Origin: Clostridium sp.
Lineage (GTDB): Bacteria > Bacillota > Clostridia > Clostridiales > Clostridiaceae
Direction of reading: 5' to 3'
Assembly: GCF_017888565.1 (NCBI RefSeq)
Contig: NZ_JAGHFX010000080.1
Span: forward strand, 58,743 to 122,742
DNA length: 64,000 nt
Shown: piece after piece, positions 42,795 to 51,660 of the stretch
Layout of the letters: every line of letters begins with the position of its first letter
How positions within the stretch are numbered: the first letter of the stretch is position 1
The notes under the pieces: model-generated
The model's input: only the letters and a program-made list of their open reading frames with translations
Database searches by the model: none
Told to the model about the DNA's origin: nothing
Translations under genes and position numbers: made by a program

Positions 42795-43939
42795 ATAGTT
42801 TCCTCCCCAAGAATAAGTTTTGAAATTTCACTTTTTAATGGGATTCTAATATCATCTGGAACGTTTTGACCAGTAGTAATATATGCTATAGGCTTTTGTG
42901 CCTTCTTTATAATATTGTATATACATCCATATGAGCTAGTTTCATCAAGCTTTGTTATTATCATTTTTTCATAGCCAATTTCACTATATCCATTTATTAT
43001 AGTTTGTATATCTCTATTTTTAGTTGTTCCACTTATCACTAATGCTATATGATCTGCATTTACTTTTTGAGTAAAGGCTCTAAGTTCTGATATTTGCATA
43101 GTATTTTTACTGCTTCTTCCAGTTGTATCAATTAATATTACATCACAATTTTCAAGCTCACTAACTGCATCTTCCATTTCCTTTAAAGTTATAACTACTT
43201 TAAATGGAATATTCATAATTTCTGCATAAGTTTTTAATTGTTCTACAGCACCAATCCTATATGTATCTATTGTAATTAAACCAACCTTCTTTTTTTCTAT
43301 TAATGCTAATCTTCCTGCAAGCTTTGCTATAGTCGTGGTTTTTCCAACTCCTGTTGGTCCTACCAAAACTACTTTGCCACTTAAACTTTCAGTACAAACC
43401 TCAATTTCATTTTCTAATAATTCTTTAAAATATTTTTTAAATTCATCTATATTATCATATTTATTAGTTAATATTTCTTTTATTATTTCATCATCAATAT
43501 CCATATCTTTTAAATATTCTAATACTATATCTTTCTCTTCCTCTTTATTAGTATTTTTAATAACTCTATTTAGCAAATCTTTGATTTCTTTTACTTCTTC
43601 TTTTATATTATCTGTATTTGTTAAATTCACTTCTTTATTAATCTGTTGAGCTTTATCAATCTTGCTATCTTTACTATCATCTATTATCTTTTTAATACTA
43701 TCTATTGAGTCCTTAAAATCTATTTGATTTTTATTTTCTATATTAAATTTATTCTTTTTGTCTATTTTGTTATTTTCTAAAGCTGCTGTGACTTCAATTA
43801 ATTTAGGCATAAAATACCCCTTAATACCAGATTCTTTTACTTTTCTTTGGCTTATTATAATAGCATCTTTGCCTAATTCATATCTTATCCTAGTAAGAGC
43901 CTCATTCATATTTTTGACTAAATATTTTTTAATTACCAT
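42788..43939 (-). CDS. flhF: Flagellar biosynthesis GTPase FlhF
   Basis: This 383-residue SRP-type GTPase has a B domain (1-110, basic and acidic helices), an N domain and a G domain with VLVGPTGVGKTTTIAKLAGR, DTYRIGAVEQLKTYAE, LIDTTGRSSKN and TKLDETSSYG. It recruits the first flagellar components to the right place in the membrane. The start ATG shares one base with the flhA stop codon, and the 3' end overlaps flhG. Confidence 0.94.
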   Translation of the reverse strand: MVIKKYLVKNMNEALTRIRYELGKDAIIISQRKVKESGIKGYFMPKLIEVTAALENNKIDKKNKFNIENKNQIDFKDSIDSIKKIIDDSKDSKIDKAQQINKEVNLTNTDNIKEEVKEIKDLLNRVIKNTNKEEEKDIVLEYLKDMDIDDEIIKEILTNKYDNIDEFKKYFKELLENEIEVCTESLSGKVVLVGPTGVGKTTTIAKLAGRLALIEKKKVGLITIDTYRIGAVEQLKTYAEIMNIPFKVVITLKEMEDAVSELENCDVILIDTTGRSSKNTMQISELRAFTQKVNADHIALVISGTTKNRDIQTIINGYSEIGYEKMIITKLDETSSYGCIYNIIKKAQKPIAYITTGQNVPDDIRIPLKSEISKLILGEETIC

Positions 43940-45999
43940 TACAATGATACAACTCCTTCAGTTCTTATTTCTACATCATTTGGAATCTCATTTAATGATA
44001 TAACCATCACATGTGGAAATACCATTTCTATAAGCTTTCTAAATACTGGCCTTATATTAGGTGATACTAATATAACAGGTTGATTATTGTAAAAATATAT
44101 TCTATCAAGAGTATCTCTTACACAATCAAGTATTCTAGTAGTTGTATCTGGATCAACAGCTGGGAATGATCCTTGCATAGATTTTTGAGTATTTGCTGCT
44201 ATTATTTCCTCTATTTGTGGAGATAAAGTAACTACTGTTATACTTCTATCTTCATCTATTACTTGATTACAAATCGTTCTTGCTAAAGCAAATCTAACAT
44301 ACTCTGTTAAAAGTTCTAAATCCTTTGTAAGTCTTGAGTTATCTGCTAAAGATTCCATTATTGTAACCATATCTTTTATTGGAACCTTTTCTCTTAATAA
44401 ATTTTGCAATACTTTTTGTAGCTCTCCTATTGTCATTAAATCTGGAATAAGTTCTTCCACAACTGTACTATATTTCTCTCTAGTATTATCTACTATTAAT
44501 TGAACTTCTTGTCTTCCAAGTAACTCATATGAATGAGCTTTTATAGTTTCAGTTAAATGTGTAACCATAACTGTAGTTGGATCTACAACTGTTAAACCTT
44601 TTATTTCTGCTTCTTCTCTTTGATCTTTATTTATCCATACTGCTGGTAAATTAAATGTAGGTTCAATAGTTCTTATCCCTGCAATTTGAGAATTATCACC
44701 AGAAGGATCCATGCAAAGTAGCATATTAGCCATAAGTTCTGATGATGCTATAACAGTTCCCCTTATCTTTATTACATACTCATTTGTTTTTAATTGAAGA
44801 TTATCTCTTATTCTAATAGGTTGTACAACAACACCCATCTCTATTGCACATTGCCTTCTAACAGATGCAATTCTTTGAAGTAAATCTCCGCCTGTTGACT
44901 CATCAGCTAAAGGAATTAATCCGTAACCTATTTCTACTTCCATAGGTTCTACAGAAATTAAACTCATTACATTTTCTGGTTCTTTTCTTTCCATTTCTGT
45001 ATACTCTTCCTCTTCCTTTGCAAGCTCAGCTTCTTGATTTTTCTGATCTTCCTTTATTAAAAGATATGTAGCAATGGTTCCTGTAACTGCCGCTAATAAA
45101 AATGGAAGCTTTGGCATATCTGGTATTAATGCTAAGAAGAACATTACCGCAGAAACTATTCCAAGTGCAACAGGGAATGCAGTAAGCTGTTTACTAAAGG
45201 TTTTACCAAAGTTATCAGAAGATCCTGACCTAGTTACTAATATACCTGATGCTGTAGATATTAATAATGCTGGTATTTGACTAACTAATCCATCTCCAAT
45301 GGTAAGTCTTGTATATAATTCTCCAGCTTGTTCAAAATCCATACCTCCCATTACTCCAATAACAATACCTGCTATTATATTAATTATGGTTATTATTATC
45401 CCAGCTATCGCATCTCCTTTTACGAACTTAGATGCCCCGTCCATAGCTCCATAAAAGTCCGCTTCTGATTGCAAATCCTGTCTTCTTTTTCTTGCAGTTA
45501 CTTCATCAATTATTCCAGCATTTAAATCAGCATCTACACTCATTTGTTTACCTGGCATAGCATCTAAAGTAAATCTTGCTGATACTTCTGAAACTCTTCC
45601 GGCTCCATTAGTTATTACTACGAATTGTATAATTACTATAATTAAGAATATTATTATACCAACAACATAATTTCCCCCAATAACAAACTCTCCAAAGGCT
45701 TCAATTATGCTTCCTGCATCACCTTCACTTAATATAAGTCTTGTAGATGATATATTAAGACCTAATCTAAAAAGTGTTGTTACAAGTAATAATGTTGGAA
45801 ACACTGATAATTGCAATACATTTGTAGTAAACATAGTTATCATTATAATTACAGCTGATAGTGTAATATTAAATGCTAATAGAATATCTAAAATTAGTGG
45901 TGGAAGAGGTATTATTATCATAAGTACAATACCTAAAACACCAAAGGCTACTAATATATCCATATTTTTTTTAATATCAATTTTATTGTTTGCAAGCAA
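43939..45999 (-). CDS. flhA: Flagellar export gate protein FlhA
   Basis: This 686-residue inner-membrane export component has about eight helices in the first 315 residues, with the FHIPEP-family signature SEVSARFTLDAMPGKQMSVD near 145-165. A large cytoplasmic domain binds chaperone-substrate complexes (ENVMSLISVEPMEVEIGYGL). The start is TTG, preceded by AAAGGATGGGATAAGG. It lies between fliR-flhB and flhF, spaced 17 bp from the former. Confidence 0.96.
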   Translation of the reverse strand: MLANNKIDIKKNMDILVAFGVLGIVLMIIIPLPPLILDILLAFNITLSAVIIMITMFTTNVLQLSVFPTLLLVTTLFRLGLNISSTRLILSEGDAGSIIEAFGEFVIGGNYVVGIIIFLIIVIIQFVVITNGAGRVSEVSARFTLDAMPGKQMSVDADLNAGIIDEVTARKRRQDLQSEADFYGAMDGASKFVKGDAIAGIIITIINIIAGIVIGVMGGMDFEQAGELYTRLTIGDGLVSQIPALLISTASGILVTRSGSSDNFGKTFSKQLTAFPVALGIVSAVMFFLALIPDMPKLPFLLAAVTGTIATYLLIKEDQKNQEAELAKEEEEYTEMERKEPENVMSLISVEPMEVEIGYGLIPLADESTGGDLLQRIASVRRQCAIEMGVVVQPIRIRDNLQLKTNEYVIKIRGTVIASSELMANMLLCMDPSGDNSQIAGIRTIEPTFNLPAVWINKDQREEAEIKGLTVVDPTTVMVTHLTETIKAHSYELLGRQEVQLIVDNTREKYSTVVEELIPDLMTIGELQKVLQNLLREKVPIKDMVTIMESLADNSRLTKDLELLTEYVRFALARTICNQVIDEDRSITVVTLSPQIEEIIAANTQKSMQGSFPAVDPDTTTRILDCVRDTLDRIYFYNNQPVILVSPNIRPVFRKLIEMVFPHVMVISLNEIPNDVEIRTEGVVSL

Positions 46000-46016
46000 C
46001 CTTATCCCATCCTTTA

Positions 46017-47858
46017 TTATCTAGTACGTCTTTTTTTCTTATCCAATTTATATACCATAGCTAATACTTCTGCCACAGCTTGATACATATCTTGTGGAAC
46101 TTCTTTATCAATTTCTACTGATTCAAATATCATTCTTGCTAAGGGTTTATTTTCTATTATAGGAACTTTAGATTCTATAGCCTTTTCTTTGATCTTTATT
46201 GCTATAGCATCAGCTCCCTTAGCCACAACCTTAGGTGCTTCCTTCCCTTCTTCATATTTAATTGCCACAGCTAAATGAGTAGGGTTTGTAATTACAACAG
46301 TGGCTTCTCCAACTGATTGCATCATTCTCCTTTGTGACATTTCCCTTTGTCTTTGTTTTATTTTAGATTTAATTTGAGGATCTCCCTCAATTTGTTTGTA
46401 TTCTTCCTTAATTTCTTGCTTAGTCATTCTAATATCTTTTTGAAAAAGCATATATTGCACAACATAATCTATAATTGCAATTACAACTAATAATATACAT
46501 ACCTTCACAAATATGCCGACTATTAAAGATTTAACCTCAACTCCTAAAGTAGGTAAATATAAATTTCCAATTTGCATTATTTTATCAAAGTTATCTCTTA
46601 TATATGAATAAGCTAAAAATATAACTATTGATATAAGTATTAAATTCTTTATTAATTCAACTAAAGATTTTTTAGAAAACATATTTTTAAATCCATTAAT
46701 AGGATTAAGTTTTCCAAAGGAAGGCTTTATAGCATCCTTAACTACTAGAAATCCAGATTGAATTAAGCTTGCAGCAACTCCAGCTATCATTATAGGTAAA
46801 ATAACTGGCATTATTACAATTGCTGCCTTACTTATTATAAGAGTATTTATACCCTTTATACTATTTTCCGTAACTTCTATGGATCCCATATCTCCTAGAA
46901 AATAAACTACATTATCTTTTAAAGAAGATACTATAAACCCGCTTAATGCAACAATAACTAATACAGTAGCTATCATTGTAATTGCAAGCCCCACATCTTT
47001 ACTTCTTGCTATTTGCCCTTTTTTTCTAGAATCACTTTTCTTCTTTGGAGTAGCCTCTTCTGTTTTTTCATCTGCTCCAATTAAGAAAACTAAAGGGACA
47101 GTTGTCATTATTTTTCTAAATATATCTGGTAAGTAACTTATGCTACTAACAAATAACTTTATTATAATAGGTAATGATATTGATATGGCGATTATACCAA
47201 CCAACATTTTAACTGGCATACCGAGTATCATCACATTTATTTGAGGGACAGCTCTTGAAATAAGTCCCATACAAAGATCTGTTAATATAATTATCAATAC
47301 TATTGGTATTGCAATTTTCAATCCTATCACAAAATACTTCGCTATAACTTCTATAAGTACCATCATTGTATCAGGGTATAATAGCCCTTTACCCATTGGT
47401 AGTATTATAAAGCTTTCAATAAGGGATTTAATAAGCATATGATGTCCATCTACTACGAAGAAAATCATAAGTGCTACATAATGAAGCAAATTACCACTTA
47501 TAGTGGTACTTGTTTTACTGTTTGGATCTATTGTATTAACCATACTCAATCCTATATGTACATCTATTAAACTTCCTGCCATAAGTACTACTTCAAAAGC
47601 AATATTAGAAATTAATCCAAGAATTAATCCATTAGTAACTTCTGAAATCATATAAATAACTAAATAATAATTGCTAGTTATTGAATTTATATTTGAATAA
47701 TCTATTCCTCCAAGTAATGCGAAGGAAAATATTAATGAAAACATAGCTTTTAATGTTTTTGGTGTTCCATTTGGAAAAAATACATTTGTTATAGCAAAAA
47801 AAGCTGTAACCCTTAAAAATATAAAAAATAAGGCTAAAAAGTAGGTTGTATCTATCAT
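46017..47858 (-). CDS. Fused FliR-FlhB flagellar export protein
   Basis: This 613-residue natural fusion has residues 1-255 as FliR (about six helices, GKGLLYPDTMMVLIEVIAKY, SRAVPQINVMILGMP) and residues 260-613 as FlhB. FlhB has four helices, a cytoplasmic domain and the self-cleavage motif NPTH at 525-528. The linker DEKTEEATPKKKSDSRKKGQ is the normal FlhB start. The fusion holds two gate proteins in 1:1 ratio, and the cleaved FlhB controls the switch from hook to filament export. It is known in clostridia. The start ATG is 14 bp after fliQ. Confidence 0.95.
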   Translation of the reverse strand: MIDTTYFLALFFIFLRVTAFFAITNVFFPNGTPKTLKAMFSLIFSFALLGGIDYSNINSITSNYYLVIYMISEVTNGLILGLISNIAFEVVLMAGSLIDVHIGLSMVNTIDPNSKTSTTISGNLLHYVALMIFFVVDGHHMLIKSLIESFIILPMGKGLLYPDTMMVLIEVIAKYFVIGLKIAIPIVLIIILTDLCMGLISRAVPQINVMILGMPVKMLVGIIAISISLPIIIKLFVSSISYLPDIFRKIMTTVPLVFLIGADEKTEEATPKKKSDSRKKGQIARSKDVGLAITMIATVLVIVALSGFIVSSLKDNVVYFLGDMGSIEVTENSIKGINTLIISKAAIVIMPVILPIMIAGVAASLIQSGFLVVKDAIKPSFGKLNPINGFKNMFSKKSLVELIKNLILISIVIFLAYSYIRDNFDKIMQIGNLYLPTLGVEVKSLIVGIFVKVCILLVVIAIIDYVVQYMLFQKDIRMTKQEIKEEYKQIEGDPQIKSKIKQRQREMSQRRMMQSVGEATVVITNPTHLAVAIKYEEGKEAPKVVAKGADAIAIKIKEKAIESKVPIIENKPLARMIFESVEIDKEVPQDMYQAVAEVLAMVYKLDKKKRRTR

Positions 47859-47872
47859 ACTTTACCTACCCC

Positions 47873-48142
47873 CTAAGTAGATATTTTAATAATAAGTTCA
47901 AATATTCTTTCTGTAAAAGATACTAGTGTATGTAACATAAAGCTTGATAACATTAGTCCTACAGCTGCAATTCCTATAAGTTTTGGAACAAAGGTTAATG
48001 TTTGTTCTTGTATTTGAGTGGTTGCTTGAAATATACTTATTATTAATCCAATTAAAATTGATACTACTAATATAGGACCTGCTACTTTTAATGATGTATA
48101 TAATGCATCTCTAACAATTCCTATTATTAAATTTTCACTCAT
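47873..48142 (-). CDS. fliQ: Flagellar export protein FliQ
   Basis: This is an 89-residue export-gate subunit with two hydrophobic helices and the motif LISIFQATTQIQEQTLTFVPK. It joins FliP and FliR to form the export channel. The start ATG lies 9 bp after fliP. Confidence 0.95.
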   Translation of the reverse strand: MSENLIIGIVRDALYTSLKVAGPILVVSILIGLIISIFQATTQIQEQTLTFVPKLIGIAAVGLMLSSFMLHTLVSFTERIFELIIKIST

Positions 48143-48151
48143 ACATATTAC

Positions 48152-48925
48152 CTATCCTCCAAAGCTCATTATTAATGATTTAACCATTAAATACCAACCA
48201 TCTACCATTACAAATAATAATAATTTAAATGGTAATGCTACCATTACAGGCGGCACCATAAACATTCCCATAGACATAAGAACACTTGCTACAACCATAT
48301 CTATTATTAAGAAAGGTATAAACAGTAAAAAGCCTATTTGGAATGCTGTTTTTAATTCACTTATTGCAAAAGCTGGTATAACAACAGTTAATGGAATATT
48401 ATCTCTTGTTATTTCTTCTTTATCTAATTTTGATGCTTCAATAAATAATTCTAAATCTTTTTGTCTTGTTTGCTTTAACATAAATTCCCTTAAAGGCTTA
48501 CTTCCAGCCTCCATAGCTTCATCTTGAGTTATTGTATTTTCCATAAAAGGCTTAAATGCATTGTTATTTATATCACTGTAAACTGGTTGCATTATAAATA
48601 TAGTTAAAAATAATGCTAGTCCAATAAGTATTTGATTTGGTATAGATTGTTGTGCTCCTAAAGCATTTTTTAAAAATGAAAATACAACTATTATTCTTGT
48701 AAAAGATGTCATCATTATTATTATGGAAGGTAATAATGTTAAAATAGTTAATATTATTAATAATTTAATATTATCAACATAGTTTTGAGGAGAAGTAGAT
48801 TCACCACCTACCGAAATATTAACGTTTGGTATATTTATAGGCTCAGCACTTACACTTTTATCAAAGGTGACTATTAAAGCTAATGCTAAAAACATTATAA
48901 ATATATACTTTTTCTTTTTACTCAT
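48152..48925 (-). CDS. fliP: Flagellar export protein FliP
   Basis: This 257-residue gate protein has a cleavable-type N-terminal hydrophobic signal (residues 8-27). The family core is FTRIIVVFSFLKNALGAQQSIPNQ, and the conserved end is GMFMVPPVMVALPFKLLLFVMVDGW. Four helices are expected in the mature protein. It lies 13 bp behind fliO and upstream of fliQ. Confidence 0.95.
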   Translation of the reverse strand: MSKKKKYIFIMFLALALIVTFDKSVSAEPINIPNVNISVGGESTSPQNYVDNIKLLIILTILTLLPSIIIMMTSFTRIIVVFSFLKNALGAQQSIPNQILIGLALFLTIFIMQPVYSDINNNAFKPFMENTITQDEAMEAGSKPLREFMLKQTRQKDLELFIEASKLDKEEITRDNIPLTVVIPAFAISELKTAFQIGFLLFIPFLIIDMVVASVLMSMGMFMVPPVMVALPFKLLLFVMVDGWYLMVKSLIMSFGG

Positions 48926-48938
48926 ACAAATCTTCCTT

Positions 48939-49307
48939 TTAGTTATATTTATTTCTAAGTTTATTTATTTTAGATTTTAAACCCTTAATAGCTACTTCAT
49001 ATTGCTGATTAATCTTTTCTTTTTCTCTTCTTTTCTCCTCTTCTAAAAGCAATATCTCTTCTTCAGATATTTCATCTATCTTTTCACTATTATTATTAGA
49101 TGAACTCATTATATATCCTTTTTTCCCAATCTTTACCACTACTATTGAAGTGTCTTTAGCTATCTGAACTCTTTCTAATACTTTTACATATTTTCCTTCA
49201 TTAAACTTATTAAGTCTATTTCCGCTTATTTTAAATACTAAATACATAAGTCCTAGTACCACTGTAAGTGCAAATATTAACTTAAATATCATAAATGTTA
49301 AATCCAT
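48939..49307 (-). CDS. fliO: Flagellar protein FliO/FliZ
   Basis: This 122-residue protein has one N-terminal helix (LTFMIFKLIFALTVVLGLMYLVF) and a basic cytoplasmic part with LERVQIAKDTSIVVVKIGKKGYIM, the FliO pattern. It ends in a coiled-coil with EEEILLLEEEKRREKEK. It assists assembly of FliP. Its place between fliL and fliP supports the call. Confidence 0.85.
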   Translation of the reverse strand: MDLTFMIFKLIFALTVVLGLMYLVFKISGNRLNKFNEGKYVKVLERVQIAKDTSIVVVKIGKKGYIMSSSNNNSEKIDEISEEEILLLEEEKRREKEKINQQYEVAIKGLKSKINKLRNKYN

Positions 49308-49326
49308 CTTTTAACTCTACTTCCTT

Positions 49327-49773
49327 CTATTGTACTATAATATCACTTATATATACATCCTTTATCAATCCTGACTTTAACTTTTGATTCATTCTAGTAA
49401 TCATATCACCTTTTAGCACTGCTTCATTAGCTGGCTCAAAACTACTAGCCTTGCAAGATTTCACATAAAATATTGCTACATCTCTAAGCACAACTTTTTT
49501 ATCTTCTATTTCTTTTACTAAATCTTTATTATTTTTATCATAACCTATTGAAAGATTTAGCTTAACATATCTCTTTGATCCTTCATCACTTAAATTTACA
49601 AATATCTCTCCAACTTCAAAAAAAGCTTCTTCTATAACAACTGGCTGTGAGGCATTATTCTTATTCATAAAGTAATATACTCCTCCAAATGTTCCCCCAC
49701 CAAAAATTGCTAGAATAACAATGATTATAATTAATTTACTACCCTTTTTTTTCTCTTGCTTACTTTCAGCCAT
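49327..49773 (-). CDS. fliL: Flagellar basal body-associated protein FliL
   Basis: This 148-residue protein has a basic N-terminal tail, one helix (KLIIIIVILAIFGGGTFGGVYYF) and a periplasm-side domain with EEAFFEVGEIFVNLSDEGSKRYVKLNLSI and the usual end KDVYISDIIVQ. It supports the stator. It lies one base beyond the motB stop. Confidence 0.92.
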   Translation of the reverse strand: MAESKQEKKKGSKLIIIIVILAIFGGGTFGGVYYFMNKNNASQPVVIEEAFFEVGEIFVNLSDEGSKRYVKLNLSIGYDKNNKDLVKEIEDKKVVLRDVAIFYVKSCKASSFEPANEAVLKGDMITRMNQKLKSGLIKDVYISDIIVQ

Positions 49774-49774
49774 T

Positions 49775-50515
49775 TTATTCTTCCTCCTTTTCAGTTGTCA
49801 CAATTAAAATATCAACTCTTCTATTTTTAGCCATATTCTCATAAGTATCATTAGGTGCTACTGGATGGTACTCTCCATATCCTGCTGCACTAAATCTTGA
49901 AGGATCTTGTCCCATTACTTCTATAAAATATTTAACTACATTTACTGCTCTATCAGCAGATAATTCCCAGTTTGATGGGAATCTACCTGTATTTATAGGT
50001 CTATTATCTGTGTGACCTTCAACTAATATTTGATTATCTACAGATGCAATGAGTGAATTAATTTTATTAAGTACTTCCTTACTATCTTCTCTTAAATCAG
50101 AACTTGAAGTTTCAAATAAGACATTATCTCTTAGTTGTATTACAACTCCTCTTTCATTGTCAATTATATCTACAACAGAACCTAAATTATTTTCGTTAAC
50201 AAATTCTTTAACATTCTTATACATTTTTTCTTGTTCTGTTAATGATTCTCCACCTTCTATATTATCTTCAGTTTCTCCTCCAATTAAAGGCACTTCCCCA
50301 TTATACATGTTATACTCCATTATGCTATCACCACTTTGTCCACTCAGCATTGATGTAAAAGCATTAGAAATACTTTTTGTTTTTTCCGCATCAACAGTAG
50401 CCATTGAATATAACAAAACGAAGAAAGTAAGCAATAAAGTTACAGTATCAGCATAAGTTGCCATCCATTCATCGCCTCTTAAGCCTTCACCTTTATTCTT
50501 TTTCTTTCTAGCCAT
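49775..50515 (-). CDS. motB: Flagellar motor stator protein MotB
   Basis: This 246-residue protein has an N-terminal plug and helix with the proton-path Asp (DEWMATYADTVTLLLTFFVLLYS), a linker, and an OmpA-like peptidoglycan-binding domain (LVEGHTDNRPINTGRFPSNWELSADRAVNVV). It anchors the stator in the wall. The Asp suggests a proton-driven motor, but sodium use cannot be excluded. The start ATG overlaps the motA stop. Confidence 0.95.
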   Translation of the reverse strand: MARKKKNKGEGLRGDEWMATYADTVTLLLTFFVLLYSMATVDAEKTKSISNAFTSMLSGQSGDSIMEYNMYNGEVPLIGGETEDNIEGGESLTEQEKMYKNVKEFVNENNLGSVVDIIDNERGVVIQLRDNVLFETSSSDLREDSKEVLNKINSLIASVDNQILVEGHTDNRPINTGRFPSNWELSADRAVNVVKYFIEVMGQDPSRFSAAGYGEYHPVAPNDTYENMAKNRRVDILIVTTEKEEE

Positions 50516-51321
50516 TAAATAACAACTCCTTCACCATTTTCAATGCTGTTATTTAAATATTCTAATTTTTCCTTAGGAGGTAAATATGTTATCAGCTTTT
50601 CTTCCACGATTCTTGGATTTACACCTGATTGTATTGCAAGTATTCCTTCTAAAATCATTTCTCTTTCTCCAGCTTCCTTTGCACTCTTTTGCCTTAAGTT
50701 AGATGCAATAGGATTACAGAAAATATTTGCTAAAAGTGAACCATAAAATGTAGTAATTAAGGCTTTTCCCATACCAGATGCAATATTGGCTACATCCGTT
50801 AAATTTGCAAGCATTTGAATTAATCCAATTAAAGTTCCTAACATACCAAATGCAGGTGCATAAGCTCCCCAAGCAGCATAAATACCTGCTCCTCTTTCAT
50901 GCCTGTTTTCCATTTCTCCAATTTCTAATTCTAATATTTCTCTTATTGTTTCTGGTTCAATACCATCTACAACCATTTGTAAGCCTTTTTTCATAAAAGG
51001 ATCTTCCATTTCAGAAATGTCATCTTCTAAAGATAATAAACCCTCTCTTCTAGCCTTTTTGGAAAGATCACCAAATCTTACAACTATATCTTTTCCTGAT
51101 GATTTATTTTCCTTAAAAGCTTGTATGAAAAGCTTTCCCATGTTTTTCACTTCTTCTAATGAATATGTTATTAAAAGAGCTGATAGTGATCCTCCTACAG
51201 TTATTATTACAGATGCTAAGTCCCAGAAAATTTTAAGACTACTTCCAATAAGCATTCCATAAATCATTAATACTATGCTTAATATTAACCCAATTGAGGT
51301 TAATATATCTGACTTTTTCAT
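50515..51321 (-). CDS. motA: Flagellar motor stator protein MotA
   Basis: This 268-residue protein has four helices in two pairs. The motifs are SIVLMIYGMLIGSSLKIFWDLASVIITVGG at the start, and GAYAPAFGMLGTLIGLIQMLANL with ALITTFYGSLLANIFCNP in the second pair. The cytoplasmic loop carries charged residues that contact FliG. It is the partner of MotB. The start ATG lies 16 bp after flbD. Confidence 0.95.
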   Translation of the reverse strand: MKKSDILTSIGLILSIVLMIYGMLIGSSLKIFWDLASVIITVGGSLSALLITYSLEEVKNMGKLFIQAFKENKSSGKDIVVRFGDLSKKARREGLLSLEDDISEMEDPFMKKGLQMVVDGIEPETIREILELEIGEMENRHERGAGIYAAWGAYAPAFGMLGTLIGLIQMLANLTDVANIASGMGKALITTFYGSLLANIFCNPIASNLRQKSAKEAGEREMILEGILAIQSGVNPRIVEEKLITYLPPKEKLEYLNNSIENGEGVVI

Positions 51322-51337
51322 ATACTATTGCCTCCCA

Positions 51338-51529
51338 TTACAATCTATAAGTAACAATCTTATTTTTATATCTGATTACTTTTTCCACTATCTCTTCTAC
51401 ACTTTCAAGCACAATATACTTTTTACCATTTGTTAATGTTATTAAAGTTTCAGGAACCTCTTCTATTTTCTCTATATGATCTGCATTTAAAATAAACTCT
51501 TTATTATTCATAGCTGTTACATTAATCAT
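51338..51529 (-). CDS. flbD: FlbD/SwrD family flagellar protein
   Basis: This 63-residue cytosolic protein of the FlbD/SwrD type has NNKEFILNADHIEKIEEVPET and TLTNGKKYIVLESVEEIVEKVI. In Bacillus the homologue SwrD raises motor power. The location between flgE and motA is the usual one. The start ATG follows GAGGGGAATTTA. Confidence 0.9.
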   Translation of the reverse strand: MINVTAMNNKEFILNADHIEKIEEVPETLITLTNGKKYIVLESVEEIVEKVIRYKNKIVTYRL

Positions 51530-51660
51530 TAAATTCCCCTCTTCACTATAGTAAATTTACCTTAGTAGATATAAACCATTTTTGGGTAATTTGCTTATAT
51601 ATTTAAACCGCTTTGCTCAATTATAAATTTAACTGAGCATCAGCGATCTATTTTACTTAA

